From Clostridia bacterium (lineage in GTDB: Bacteria; Bacillota; Clostridia; Christensenellales; Aristaeellaceae): a DNA stretch of 64,000 bases. A program made the position numbers and the translations under genes. The stretch spans positions 34,944 through 98,943 of the forward strand of contig JAFXRG010000005.1 in the NCBI GenBank assembly GCA_017526525.1, in the 5' to 3' direction. Below, piece by piece: positions 23,810-32,586 of this stretch. The notes beneath the pieces are model-generated. The model saw only the letters and a list, made by a program, of their open reading frames with translations. It was not told the origin of the DNA and ran no database searches. Numbering within the stretch: position 1 is the stretch's first letter; every line of letters starts with the position of its first letter.

Positions 23810-26080
23810 ATGAATACTCAGACCGATCTCAGCCAGCTCAGCGCCATCGCATCCCGACTGAGGGAAATGCGGGAAATTATGGGCTGGACCGTGGAGGAAA
23901 TGGCGGCCAAAACGGAGGTTTCCGCGGAGGATTACCGGCTGTATGAAGCCGGCAGGACCGATATGCCCTTCACCTTCATTTACAAATCCGCCCAGGCCTT
24001 CAACATGGAACTGACGGAGCTGCTGGAAGGACACAACGCGTTCCTGTCTTCCTATACGGTTACCCGCCGCGGCAAGGGTGAATCCACCGCCCGGGAGGAA
24101 GGCATCGCCATTTCCAACCTGGCGCCCAAATTCCGGGACAAGATTGCGGAGCCCTACTGGGTCCGGTATGAATATTCCGAAAAACAGCAGCAGGAACCGA
24201 TTCACCTGACCACCCACCGGGGACAGGAGTTCGACCTGGTGCTGCAGGGAAGCCTGAAGGTGCAGGTGGGGGATCACACGGAAATCCTGCACGAAGGCGA
24301 CAGCATTTATTACAATTCCTCCCTGCCCCACGGCATGATCGCCGTGGAAGGAAAGGACTGCGTTTTCTGCGCGGTGGTGCTGCCCGGGGAAGGAACGCAG
24401 GTCGAAGAAGCTGCAACGGCCCAGCCGGTCCCGGCCCGGACGGAACAGCACCTGATTGCCGAAAAGTTTGTGGACGCCACGGAGGACGAACAGGGACGCC
24501 TGACCGCCATCCGGTTCCTGCATGAGGATACCTTCAATTTCGGCTTTGATATCGTGGATGAAATTGCCCGGAAATATCCGGACAAGCTGGCCATGCTCTA
24601 TGTGGATAAACACCATCAGGAACGCCGGTTTACCTTCAAGGATATCAAGGACGCCTCCAACCAGTGCGCCAACTACTTTACTTCCCTGGGCATCCGCCGG
24701 GGAGACCGGGTGATGCTGGTGCTGAAACGCCACTATCAGTTCTGGTTCTCCATGGTGGCGCTGCACAAGCTGGGAGCCATTGCCATTCCGGCCACCAACC
24801 AGCTGAAGGAACACGACTTTGAATACCGCTTCAAATCCGCCGGCGTGAAGGCCCTGATCTGCACGGCGGACGGGGATACGGCGGAGATTGCGGAGCGGGC
24901 CGCCGCCGGCTGCCCGACGGTGCAGACGCTGATCATGGTGAACGGAAACCGGGAAGGCTGGCACAGCTTCAATGATGAATATCCGCTGTTTACCCGCCGC
25001 TTCCATCGCCAGGAGGACAGTTCCTGCGGCAATGACATTGCCCTGATGTTCTTTACTTCCGGCACCACCGGCAACCCGAAGATGGCGGCCCACAAGCATA
25101 CCTACGCGCTGGGCCACTATGTGACGGCCAAGTACTGGCACTGCTGCGAGCGGGAAGGACTGCACCTGACCATCTCCGATACGGGATGGGGCAAGTCCCT
25201 GTGGGGCAAGCTTTACGGACAATGGATGTGCGAAGGCGCGGTGTTTGTTTATGACTTTGACAAGTTTGACGCCGCGGACATCCTGCCGATGTTCGCAAAG
25301 TATAACATTACAACCTTCTGCGCGCCGCCGACCATGCTGAGGATGCTGATCAAGGAAAACCTGGCCAACTATGACCTGTCCTCCATTCACCACATGACCA
25401 CCGCCGGCGAGGCGCTGAACCCGGAGGTGTTCCGGCAGTTTGAAAAAGCCACGGGACTGAAAATCATGGAAGGCTTCGGCCAGACGGAAACCACCCTTAC
25501 CATCGGCAACCTGTACGGAGGCGTTCCGAAGATCGGTTCCATGGGAAAGGCCAATCCCCAGTACAAGGTGGACATCGTGGATCCGGACGGAAATCCGGTG
25601 GCCAACGGCGAGGTTGGCGAAATCGTGATTCATACGGACGAGGAAACGCCCTGCGGCCTGTTCCGCGAATACTACCTGGATGGGGAAAAAACCGCGGATG
25701 CATGGCACGACGGCCTCTATCATACCGGAGATACGGCCTGGCGGGATGAGGACGGCTATTTCTGGTATGTGAGCCGGATTGACGACGTTATCAAGTCTTC
25801 CGGATACCGGATCGGGCCGTTCGAAATCGAAAGCGTCATCATGGAGCTGCCCTATGTGCTGGAGTGCGGCGTATCCGCCGAACCGGACGAGATCCGCGGA
25901 CAGATTGTGAAGGCTTCCATTGTGCTGACCAAGGGAACGGTGGGCACGGAGGAGCTGAAAAAGGAAATCCAGCAGTATGTCAAGCAGCATACCGCTCCCT
26001 ACAAGTATCCCCGGAAGATTGTTTTCCGGGACGAGCTTCCCAAAACCATTTCCGGCAAGATCCAGCGCAACCTGCTGTGA
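23810..26080 (+). CDS. HTH-cupin-acyl-CoA synthetase (AMP-forming) fusion protein
   Basis: A 756-residue protein. Residues about 15-70 form an XRE-type helix-turn-helix (MREIMGWTVEEMAAKTEVS), about 135-195 a cupin (GQEFDLVLQGSLKV, LHEGDSIYYNSSLPHG) and about 215-756 a complete acyl-CoA ligase. The ligase has FFTSGTTGNPK (about 414-425), EGFGQTETT, YHTGDTAW, the hinge region SRIDDVIKSSGYRIG and the C-terminal catalytic Lys in PKTISGKIQRN. It should convert a carboxylate, ATP and CoA to acyl-CoA. The T-box leader links expression to charging of one tRNA, and the convergent 2-oxoacid oxidoreductase suggests a branched-chain or aryl acid substrate. The HTH part may allow self-regulation. Confidence 0.9.
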   Translation: MNTQTDLSQLSAIASRLREMREIMGWTVEEMAAKTEVSAEDYRLYEAGRTDMPFTFIYKSAQAFNMELTELLEGHNAFLSSYTVTRRGKGESTAREEGIAISNLAPKFRDKIAEPYWVRYEYSEKQQQEPIHLTTHRGQEFDLVLQGSLKVQVGDHTEILHEGDSIYYNSSLPHGMIAVEGKDCVFCAVVLPGEGTQVEEAATAQPVPARTEQHLIAEKFVDATEDEQGRLTAIRFLHEDTFNFGFDIVDEIARKYPDKLAMLYVDKHHQERRFTFKDIKDASNQCANYFTSLGIRRGDRVMLVLKRHYQFWFSMVALHKLGAIAIPATNQLKEHDFEYRFKSAGVKALICTADGDTAEIAERAAAGCPTVQTLIMVNGNREGWHSFNDEYPLFTRRFHRQEDSSCGNDIALMFFTSGTTGNPKMAAHKHTYALGHYVTAKYWHCCEREGLHLTISDTGWGKSLWGKLYGQWMCEGAVFVYDFDKFDAADILPMFAKYNITTFCAPPTMLRMLIKENLANYDLSSIHHMTTAGEALNPEVFRQFEKATGLKIMEGFGQTETTLTIGNLYGGVPKIGSMGKANPQYKVDIVDPDGNPVANGEVGEIVIHTDEETPCGLFREYYLDGEKTADAWHDGLYHTGDTAWRDEDGYFWYVSRIDDVIKSSGYRIGPFEIESVIMELPYVLECGVSAEPDEIRGQIVKASIVLTKGTVGTEELKKEIQQYVKQHTAPYKYPRKIVFRDELPKTISGKIQRNLL

Positions 26081-26113
26081 TCTCCTGCCATCAGGAAAGA
26101 CGGAAACAGAAAA

Positions 26114-26144
26114 GCAGCCGGTCTCCCTTGCGGAGACCGGCTGC
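26114..26144. terminator. Bidirectional terminator between the ligase gene and the oxidoreductase operon
   Basis: A perfect 13-bp stem, GCAGCCGGTCTCC with its complement, and a 5-base loop. The T-rich side favours the minus-strand operon; a GTTTT follows on the plus strand. Confidence 0.8.
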
Positions 26145-26182
26145 GGACGTTTTGAACAGCTTCCGGACGGGTTTTCGGACTC

Positions 26183-26725
26183 TTACAGCCCGGCCACTGC
26201 CGCCTGTCCCTTTTCCATGGCCTGGCGGTTGATGGGAAGGAGATGCTCCTTCTTCGGGCCGAAGGTGGATTTCAGGGCTTCCATGGCGGAATCGATGGAG
26301 ACTACGCCGGTTTTCTGCAGGATGGCGCCCAGCATTACCATGTTGGCGGTGCGGGCATTGCCCAGCGCCTCGGCGATTCCGTTGCAGTCCACCGGGATGG
26401 CGGTAATGTCATCCCGGTCGGGTTTAATATCGATCAGGGAGGAGTTGTACAGCATGATGCCGCCCTTTTCCATTGCGGGGGTGAACTTGATCATGCTGGG
26501 CTTGTTCATGATCACGGCGATCGGGATTTCCGTCACCAGCGGAGAACCGATGGGCTCATCGGAAATGACCACGGCGCAGTTGGCTTCGCCGCCGCGCATT
26601 TCGGGACCGTAGGAAGGCATCCAGGAAACGTTCATGCCCTCGTGCATGGCTGCCTTGGCCAGCAGCTGTCCGATCAGCAGTACGCCCTGCCCGCCGAAAC
26701 CGGCAATCAGGAATTGAGCTTCCAT
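26183..26725 (-). CDS. 2-oxoacid:ferredoxin oxidoreductase gamma subunit
   Basis: A 180-residue subunit starting MEAQFLIAGFGGQGVLLIGQLLA, the standard opening of the gamma chain. SYGPEMRGGEANCAVVISDEPIGSP follows as expected. The gamma chain takes part in CoA and subunit contacts in the cytoplasmic enzyme that interconverts a 2-oxoacid plus CoA with acyl-CoA, CO2 and reduced ferredoxin. It is the last gene of a delta-alpha-beta-gamma operon, three bases after the beta gene, and a strong terminator follows. Confidence 0.92.
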   Translation of the reverse strand: MEAQFLIAGFGGQGVLLIGQLLAKAAMHEGMNVSWMPSYGPEMRGGEANCAVVISDEPIGSPLVTEIPIAVIMNKPSMIKFTPAMEKGGIMLYNSSLIDIKPDRDDITAIPVDCNGIAEALGNARTANMVMLGAILQKTGVVSIDSAMEALKSTFGPKKEHLLPINRQAMEKGQAAVAGL

Positions 26726-26728
26726 GGA

Positions 26729-27466
26729 TTACTCAACCTCCTTTTTCACGCCCAGAGGATACTGGGGAATCATATTTGCTTCCAGCCATTTCAGGGCTTC
26801 CTGCGGGGTCATGCCCCAGTTGGTGGGGCAGGCGGAAAGGACTTCCACCAGGGAGAAACCCTTCCGGTTGATCTGCATTTCGAAGGCTTTCCGGATGGCC
26901 TTTTTCGCTTCCATGATATGCTTGACATCGTGAACGGAGACCCGGGCAATATAGGCGGGGCCGTCCAGCGTGGACAGCATTTCACTGACGCGGATGGGAT
27001 AGCCGCAGAGGCTGGGATCCCGGCCGTAGGGGGAAGTCGTGGTCACCTGGCCCGGCAGGGTGGTGGGAGCCATCTGGCCGCCGGTCATGCCGTAAATGGC
27101 ATTGTTGACGAAAATCACGGTGATGTTTTCGCCCCGGGTGGCGGCGTGGGTGATTTCCGCGGCGCCGATGGAGGCCAGGTCGCCGTCGCCCTGGTAGGTG
27201 AAGACGATGTTGTTCGGATTGACCCGCTTGCAGCCGGTGGCTACGGCGGGAGCGCGGCCATGGGCGGCTTCCATCATGTCACAGTTGAAATAGTCATACG
27301 CGAAGACAGCGCAGCCGACCGGCGCGATGCCGATGGTTTTTTCCTGAATGCCGAGCTCATCAATGGCTTCAGCCACCAGGCGGTGGATAATGCCGTGGGT
27401 GCAGCCGGGACAGTAATGCAGGGGCTTGTCGGTCAGCAGCTTTGTTTTTTCATACACAACAGCCAT
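26729..27466 (-). CDS. 2-oxoacid:ferredoxin oxidoreductase beta subunit (TPP-binding)
   Basis: A 245-residue chain that holds thiamine diphosphate. It shows [13 protein letters not shown] near the N-terminus, the TPP/Mg motif [15 protein letters not shown] with the second half [15 protein letters not shown], and [12 protein letters not shown] near the end. The length and motifs match the Kor/Vor beta chain. It is translated directly after the alpha chain (2-base gap). The substrate cannot be told from this subunit alone. Confidence 0.93.
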   Translation of the reverse strand: MAVVYEKTKLLTDKPLHYCPGCTHGIIHRLVAEAIDELGIQEKTIGIAPVGCAVFAYDYFNCDMMEAAHGRAPAVATGCKRVNPNNIVFTYQGDGDLASIGAAEITHAATRGENITVIFVNNAIYGMTGGQMAPTTLPGQVTTTSPYGRDPSLCGYPIRVSEMLSTLDGPAYIARVSVHDVKHIMEAKKAIRKAFEMQINRKGFSLVEVLSACPTNWGMTPQEALKWLEANMIPQYPLGVKKEVE

Positions 27467-27468
27467 GC

Positions 27469-28545
27469 TTATTTCCCCTCCTTTGCCAGCGTTTCGACCT
27501 GGGTGATGATTTCCCGCACGGTGGGCACAATGCCGCCGGTGCGGCCGAAGAAGTGAACGGGCTTTTTGCCTTCCACCGCCAGTTTCACATCATCCACCAT
27601 CTGGCCCATGCTCATTTCCACCGTCAGGAAAGCATTGGCGTGTTCGGCGGCTTTGGCAATCGGCGCCGCGGGGAAGGGCCACAGGGTGATCGGGCGGATC
27701 AGGCCGGCCCGGATGCCTTCTTCCCGGAGCTTGCGCATGGCGCTGCGGGCAATGCGGGCGGTGGTTCCGTAGGCTACGATGACATAATCGGCGTCTTCCG
27801 TCATTTCCTCCTGCCAGCGGCATTCGGTCTGCTCCATGACGGCGTATTTTTCATACAGGTGGTTGACATGCTTTTCCAGTACGGCGGGATCGATGTACAG
27901 GGAATTGATGACCGCCCGGTCCCTGCCGCAGCCGGGCTTCCAGCCGGTGGCAGCCCAGGTTTTGGGCGGCAGATCGGTCCGCTCTTTCCGCTCGGGCATT
28001 TCCACGGGCTCCATCATCTGGCCGATGAGGCCGTCCCCCATGATGAGCACGGGATTCCGGTATTTGTCCGCCAGGTCAAAGGCTTCCTGGGTCAGCTCCA
28101 CGGCTTCCTGCACGGAAGAAGGGGCCAGCACCAGCATCCGGTAGTCGCCGTGGCCGCCGCCGCGGGTGGACTGGTAATAGTCGCTCTGGGCGGGCTGGAT
28201 GGAACCGAGTCCGGGGCCGCCGCGTACCATGTTGACGATGACGCAGGGAAGCTCCGCACCGACAATATAGCTGATGCCTTCCTGCTTCAGGGAAATTCCC
28301 GGGCTGGAAGAAGAGGTCATGACCCGGGCGCCGGCACCGGCAGCACCGTAGACCATATTGATGGCGGCAACTTCGCTTTCCGCCTGCAGGAAACAGCCGC
28401 CCTCGATTTTCGGCAGCCGTTTGGACATGTATTCGGGAATCTGGTTCTGGGGGGTAATGGGGTAACCAAAGAAGAAGCGGCATCCGGCCTGGATGGCGGC
28501 TTCGGCGATGGCCTCATTTCCCTTCATGAGCATTTTCTGACCCAT
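27469..28545 (-). CDS. vorB: 2-oxoacid:ferredoxin oxidoreductase alpha subunit, VorB-type
   Basis: A 358-residue chain starting [40 protein letters not shown], split here only by reading. [31 protein letters not shown] and [20 protein letters not shown] follow. This resembles the chain usually annotated as 3-methyl-2-oxobutanoate dehydrogenase subunit VorB, rather than 2-oxoglutarate enzymes. With the beta, gamma and ferredoxin-like delta subunits it forms a cytoplasmic enzyme for branched-chain 2-oxoacids. In anaerobes it can run as a reductive carboxylase. Substrate assignment by resemblance is moderate. Confidence 0.88.
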   Translation of the reverse strand: MGQKMLMKGNEAIAEAAIQAGCRFFFGYPITPQNQIPEYMSKRLPKIEGGCFLQAESEVAAINMVYGAAGAGARVMTSSSSPGISLKQEGISYIVGAELPCVIVNMVRGGPGLGSIQPAQSDYYQSTRGGGHGDYRMLVLAPSSVQEAVELTQEAFDLADKYRNPVLIMGDGLIGQMMEPVEMPERKERTDLPPKTWAATGWKPGCGRDRAVINSLYIDPAVLEKHVNHLYEKYAVMEQTECRWQEEMTEDADYVIVAYGTTARIARSAMRKLREEGIRAGLIRPITLWPFPAAPIAKAAEHANAFLTVEMSMGQMVDDVKLAVEGKKPVHFFGRTGGIVPTVREIITQVETLAKEGK

Positions 28546-28560
28546 GGATACGCTTCCTCC

Positions 28561-28764
28561 TTATTTTTCGACTTTAATGACAGCATCCGGGCACATCCGC
28601 GCACAGAAGGCACACCCGATGCACTGATCCTGCTGTTCAATCCCGATGGGATGATAACCTTTGGCGTTGATCTCCCGGCTGAGCGCCAGAAGGTGTTTGG
28701 GACAAACCTCGGCACACAGACCGCAGCCCTTGCAGGTCTCCCGGTCGATGGTCAGTCTGGCCAT
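28561..28764 (-). CDS. Ferredoxin-like delta subunit of the 2-oxoacid oxidoreductase
   Basis: A 67-residue protein with two 4Fe-4S motifs, CKGCGLCAEVCP and CIGCAFCARMCP. The start at 28764 (MARLTIDRE) is supported by AAAGGAGG about 9 bases upstream, and the longer frame would cross the promoter. It is the first gene of the operon and passes electrons between the TPP subunits and free ferredoxin. Confidence 0.92.
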   Translation of the reverse strand: MARLTIDRETCKGCGLCAEVCPKHLLALSREINAKGYHPIGIEQQDQCIGCAFCARMCPDAVIKVEK

Positions 28765-28798
28765 GGCATTCCGCCTCCTTTTGGTTGATATTAAAAGC

Positions 28799-28827
28799 AT
28801 TATAGGTTTTCCGCGTTTTTGCGTCAA
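28799..28827 (-). promoter_or_regulatory. Promoter of the 2-oxoacid oxidoreductase operon
   Basis: On the minus strand TTGACG (28822-28827), 17-base spacer and a perfect TATAAT (28799-28804). The short leader leaves no room for a T-box, so this operon is not controlled like the ligase gene. Confidence 0.75.
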
Positions 28828-28867
28828 TAACGGCGGCACCGGAAAGGCAGGAAAAGAACAGCGCGCC

Positions 28868-29917
28868 TCAGCAGAGGACTTCCTTTTTCAGCCAGTCCGC
28901 CAGAAGCAGCCCGGCTTTCCGGTTCCAGGCGGCGTTGGGATGGAAGCGGGCGCCCATGTCCTCCTCGTGGTAATCGGGCAGCGCGAAGGAGTACAGGCCG
29001 GACATGCCTTCCTCCCGGGCCCGGCGGACGGCTACCTGCGCCAGCTCCGGACGGCAGTCGGAGGCGGGAAGGATCCAGCAGATTTTTGCCTGGGGATTGT
29101 TTTTCCGCACCAGGTGCAGAAGATTCACGGCGCCCCGGATCACCGTTTCCCGGTCCGCTTCAAAGCTCTTCTGCATGACCATACCGTTGTTGTCGTTGGT
29201 CAGGAGGCGGATGCAGACGAGATCCGGCTTCCAGGAAGAAAAATCATAGGGTTTGGTGCAGCCGCGCTTTTCTGCGGCCGCACCGCGGAGAACGCCGGCG
29301 ATTTCCTCGTAGTGGGCGGTCAGCGTATGCTCCGGATTGTGTTCCCAGTCCCAGCATACTCCCCAGCCGCTCTGGGAGAGAATCCGGCGCTCGGCGTTCA
29401 GCTCCCGGCAGGCAACCCAGGAATAATTGCCCCGGGCGGAGAACCAGGGGGTGATCCACTCATCGTTGCCGCGGGGAGCCAGGGAGCCTTCGCCGGAGGT
29501 CAGGCTGTCTCCGATGAATTCAATTTTATACCGGTACTCCGGAAGCGCCTCCAGCGCGCCCTCCAGGCGAAGGGAATGAAGGAATACCGTGGCCTCGGGA
29601 GAGTCCGGCATGCACTGGGTTTCCTTCAGGAGGGTTACCGTCCGGACATGATCCGGGGACATGCCCAGCAGCAGGGGATAGAAGCGGATTCCCGGCTCCA
29701 CGGGGAAACGGGTCACCGGGGCGCCGTCCGCCAGCACGATCATCCACATGATGGGGGAGAAGGCGGGCGCTTCCAGTTCAGCCCACAGATCCGAACCGCG
29801 GAAAGCGCATTCCAGCCCGCTTCCGGTCCAATCCAGGGCAACGGGCGTACGGGAAAGATCCATCCGCCCCAGCAGGCGGAGACAGGGGTCGGCGGGGGTA
29901 ACGGGAACGTTCTGCAT
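28868..29917 (-). CDS. CE2-like SGNH carbohydrate esterase
   Basis: A 349-residue protein with an N-terminal beta-rich domain (about residues 1-125) followed by an SGNH hydrolase domain, the order seen in carbohydrate esterase family 2. It shows IEFIGDSLTSGEG (catalytic Ser), a RLLTNDNNG block and the catalytic His in ARFHPNAAWNRKAG. No signal peptide is present, so it may act on imported acetylated oligosaccharides. The ATG at 29917 is chosen because GGAGGTG sits 6 bases upstream; the GTG nine bases earlier overlaps that site. Confidence 0.83.
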   Translation of the reverse strand: MQNVPVTPADPCLRLLGRMDLSRTPVALDWTGSGLECAFRGSDLWAELEAPAFSPIMWMIVLADGAPVTRFPVEPGIRFYPLLLGMSPDHVRTVTLLKETQCMPDSPEATVFLHSLRLEGALEALPEYRYKIEFIGDSLTSGEGSLAPRGNDEWITPWFSARGNYSWVACRELNAERRILSQSGWGVCWDWEHNPEHTLTAHYEEIAGVLRGAAAEKRGCTKPYDFSSWKPDLVCIRLLTNDNNGMVMQKSFEADRETVIRGAVNLLHLVRKNNPQAKICWILPASDCRPELAQVAVRRAREEGMSGLYSFALPDYHEEDMGARFHPNAAWNRKAGLLLADWLKKEVLC

Positions 29918-29951
29918 GATCTGCACCTCCGTAAATCAGCGGCCGGATGAT

Positions 29952-29982
29952 AAAAAGGCCGGATCCTTTTCCGGATCCGGCC
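29952..29982 (-). terminator. Rho-independent terminator of gpmI
   Basis: On the minus strand GGCCGGATCC, a short loop, GGATCCGGCC and T5. Confidence 0.85.
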
Positions 29983-29992
29983 CGGGCCGGTC

Positions 29993-31603
29993 TTATTTCT
30001 TCAGCATGGATTTTTCCCAGCAGTCGTAAGGCTTCAGCCCCAGCAGTTCCACCACAGTGGGGGCAACGTTGGCCAGGCCGAAGGGACTTTCCGTGTCCAT
30101 TTCATGACGGGCATCCTTGTCGTGAATAATGAAAGGAACGGGGCGCAGGCTGTGGGCAGTGCGCACGGAAATGACGCCTTTCTTATTCTTTTCCAGCATC
30201 TGGTCGGAATTGCCGTGGTCGGCGGTGACCACCAGGATGCAGCCGTGTTCGTCGCAGGCCTTCAGGATGCGGGTCAGGCACAGGTCCACGGTTTCCACAG
30301 CAATTTCGGTAGCGTACAGGTTGCCGGTGTGGCCCACCATGTCCCCGTTGGGGAAGTTGCAGCGGATGAAGCCGTACTTTCCGCTCTCGATGGCGGCGAT
30401 CACCAGGTCCGTGATCTCCGTGCCCTTCATCCAGGGGCATTCGTCAAAGGAACGGACATCGGAGGGAACTTCCTGCCAGGTTTCCAGTTCCTCGGAGAAT
30501 TTCTCGCTGCGGTTGCCGTTCCAGAAATAGGTCACATGGCCGTACTTCTGGGTTTCGGAACAGGCGTATTCATTGATGCCGTTTTCCACCAGCAGCTCGG
30601 TCAGCGTGTGGCGGATCTGGGGCGGGCTGACCAGGTATTTATGCGGAATGTGCAGGTCACCGTCATATTCCAGCATGCCGGCATATTTCACCTGCGGAAC
30701 CGTGCCGCGGTCAAACTTGTCGAAGGAGGCGTCGCCGTCAAAGGCCATGGACAGCTCCAGCGCGCGGTCGCCGCGGAAGTTGAAGAGGATGACGCTGTCC
30801 CCGTCCCGCATGGCGCCGACGGGCTTTCCGTTCTCCCCGATGACGAAGGAGGGCAGGTCCTGGTCGATCACGCCGGGCTGCTCACTGCGGAAGGTTTCGA
30901 TGGCTTCCCTTGCGCTGTTGAAGTAGGCGCCTTCCCCGTTCACCACTTTGTACAGGCTCTTGCCGTGGACATGCACGTCCCAGCCGGCCTTCACCATGCC
31001 CCAGTTGGCCTGGTAGCGGTCCATGGTGATCTGCATACGGCCGCCGCCGGAGGCGATGCGCCCGTCAAAGGAGCCGTCGTTCAGGGAGGCGAGGGTTTCT
31101 TCCAGTTTATCCACATAATCCAGCGCGGAGGTGGCGGGCACGTCACGTCCGTCCAGCAGGATGTGCACCCGGGCCTTCTTCACGCCTTCGGCCTTCGCTT
31201 CCTTCAGCATGGCCAGCAGGTGGGAAATATTGCTGTGGACGTTTCCGTCGGACAGCAGGCCGATGAAGTGCAGCGCGCCGCCGGAAGCCTTGACGCCTTC
31301 GGTCAGTTCCTTCCAGGTCTCACTCCGGTAGATGGAGCCGGATTCGATGGACTCGTTGACCAGCTTGGCGCCCTGGGAATAGATCTGGCCGCAGCCGAGG
31401 GCGTTGTGGCCGACCTCGCTGTTGCCCATATCATCATCCGAGGGAAGACCCACGGCGGTGCCGTGCGCCTTGATGATCCGGAAAGGATCCCCGGCCTTCA
31501 GCGCATCCAGCGTCGGGGTGGTGGCCTTCATGACCATGTTGCCGAGCTCTTCGGAAGATTCGCCGACACCGTCCATTACAACCAGTACCACGGGTTTTTT
31601 CAT
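29993..31603 (-). CDS. gpmI: 2,3-bisphosphoglycerate-independent phosphoglycerate mutase
   Basis: A 536-residue cytoplasmic glycolytic enzyme that interconverts 3- and 2-phosphoglycerate using two metal ions. It begins MKKPVVLVVMDGVGESSEELGN (metal-binding Asp) and contains DDDMGNSEVGHNALGCGQ with the active-site Ser, RVHILLDGRDVPATSAL and the C-terminal metal site VTADHGNSDQM. The start at 31603 is used because AGGAGG lies 9 bases before it and directly abuts the earlier ATG at 31612. It is monocistronic, with its own promoter and terminator. Confidence 0.96.
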   Translation of the reverse strand: MKKPVVLVVMDGVGESSEELGNMVMKATTPTLDALKAGDPFRIIKAHGTAVGLPSDDDMGNSEVGHNALGCGQIYSQGAKLVNESIESGSIYRSETWKELTEGVKASGGALHFIGLLSDGNVHSNISHLLAMLKEAKAEGVKKARVHILLDGRDVPATSALDYVDKLEETLASLNDGSFDGRIASGGGRMQITMDRYQANWGMVKAGWDVHVHGKSLYKVVNGEGAYFNSAREAIETFRSEQPGVIDQDLPSFVIGENGKPVGAMRDGDSVILFNFRGDRALELSMAFDGDASFDKFDRGTVPQVKYAGMLEYDGDLHIPHKYLVSPPQIRHTLTELLVENGINEYACSETQKYGHVTYFWNGNRSEKFSEELETWQEVPSDVRSFDECPWMKGTEITDLVIAAIESGKYGFIRCNFPNGDMVGHTGNLYATEIAVETVDLCLTRILKACDEHGCILVVTADHGNSDQMLEKNKKGVISVRTAHSLRPVPFIIHDKDARHEMDTESPFGLANVAPTVVELLGLKPYDCWEKSMLKK

Positions 31604-31674
31604 AAAAGACATCCTCCTGTATTCATCATTCGTCCGGCGCGGGGATGTGCCGGACGGGAAAACTCACATCGTTC

Positions 31675-31703
31675 AGAATACAGCAGAAAGTGCGAAATGT
31701 CAA
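31675..31703 (-). promoter_or_regulatory. SigmaA-type promoter of gpmI
   Basis: On the minus strand TTGACA (31698-31703), 17-base spacer, TATTCT (31675-31680). Confidence 0.7.
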
Positions 31704-31747
31704 TCTTTTCAAGGTGTTGAGGGAAATTTCAGGCAAAGGGAAACCCA

Positions 31748-31776
31748 TTGACGGAACGCTTCCGGAGGCGTATAAT
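31748..31776 (+). promoter_or_regulatory. Promoter of the FMN riboswitch-ribU transcript
   Basis: TTGACG (31748-31753), 17-base spacer, TATAAT (31771-31776), ending about 18 bases before the aptamer. Confidence 0.8.
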
Positions 31777-31789
31777 AGCGCCAGCCACT

Positions 31790-31915
31790 GAAGCTTCTTC
31801 GGGGATGGGTGAAATTCCCTACCGGCGGTGAAAGCCCGCGAACTGAGCTGAAAGCTCAGCCGATCCGGTGTTGATTCCGGAGCCGACAGTACAGTCTGGA
31901 TGAGAGAAGAAACGG
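31790..31915 (+). promoter_or_regulatory. FMN riboswitch (RFN element)
   Basis: The conserved RFN core is present: GGATGGGTGAAATTCCC, ACCGGCGGTGAAAGCCCGCG, the GATCCGGTGTTGATTCCGG arm, CCGACAGTACAGTCTGGATG and the closing GAGAGAAG that pairs with CTTCTTC. FMN binding should favour the terminator at 31953-31993 and shut off ribU. Confidence 0.95.
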
Positions 31916-31952
31916 ATCAGCAGATTGCATGCGCAAGCATGATATTGCTCCC

Positions 31953-31993
31953 GCCTCCCTAAGCGAAGCTGCTTTGGGAGGCTGAATATTTTT
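31953..31993 (+). terminator. Riboswitch expression-platform terminator
   Basis: GCCTCCC (31953-31959) pairs with GGGAGGC (31976-31982), with an inner AAGC/GCTT pair, followed by TGAATATTTTT. It lies between the FMN aptamer and ribU. Confidence 0.8.
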
Positions 31994-32009
31994 ACGGGAG
32001 GAATTTCCA

Positions 32010-32567
32010 ATGACTGCACGTGCAAAAAACAACACCCTTTTATCCACAGGAACCATGACCCGGATCGGGATTCTCGCCGCGGCAGGCGTCGCCCTGTCCA
32101 TGATTGAGATCGTGATCCTTCCGGGCGCGCCGTTCTACAGGCTGGATCCCAGCGGCCTGGCGGTGATGCTGGCCGGCTTCTCCATGGGTTTCCCGGCGGG
32201 CGTGATTACGCTGCTGATCAAGGACCTGGTGGGCCTGCTGGTGCATCCGGGCGGAGGCTGGGTCGGCCAGCTGGCGGACTTTATCGCCCTGTTTGCGTTC
32301 CTTGCCCCGGCAACGCTGGTTTACGCCCGGAAAAAGACGCGGATGACTGCGCTGATCGGGATGGTCATCGGCACTTTGGTGATGACCGGAGCGGCTGTGC
32401 TGGCTAACCTTTATATCCTGTTTCCGGCCTTCGGGATTCCGGACGGAGGCAAATACATTGTGCCCTTTACCGTGCCCTTCAACCTGATCAAAGGCGCGGC
32501 ACTGACCTTGATTACTTTCCTGATTTACAAGCCCCTGAGCCCCATTCTGCACGGACTCAGAAGGTAA
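32010..32567 (+). CDS. ribU: Riboflavin ECF transporter substrate-binding subunit
   Basis: A 185-residue membrane protein of the ECF S-component family. About six hydrophobic segments are seen, with the typical ILAAAGVALSMIEIVILPGAPFYRLDP opening given here only as positions about 12-38, and GLLVHPGGGWVGQLADFIA. The FMN riboswitch directly upstream identifies the substrate as riboflavin. It needs the EcfAA'T energising module, which is not in the window. GGGAGGAATTTCC precedes the ATG. Riboflavin supply would support the FMN-dependent Rnf proteins. Confidence 0.93.
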   Translation: MTARAKNNTLLSTGTMTRIGILAAAGVALSMIEIVILPGAPFYRLDPSGLAVMLAGFSMGFPAGVITLLIKDLVGLLVHPGGGWVGQLADFIALFAFLAPATLVYARKKTRMTALIGMVIGTLVMTGAAVLANLYILFPAFGIPDGGKYIVPFTVPFNLIKGAALTLITFLIYKPLSPILHGLRR

Positions 32568-32586
32568 GACAAAGGATGATTGCAAC

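Noticed and set aside
28799-28860. Second T-box in front of the 2-oxoacid oxidoreductase operon
   Set aside because: The distance from promoter to first gene is too short and no T-box core is present.
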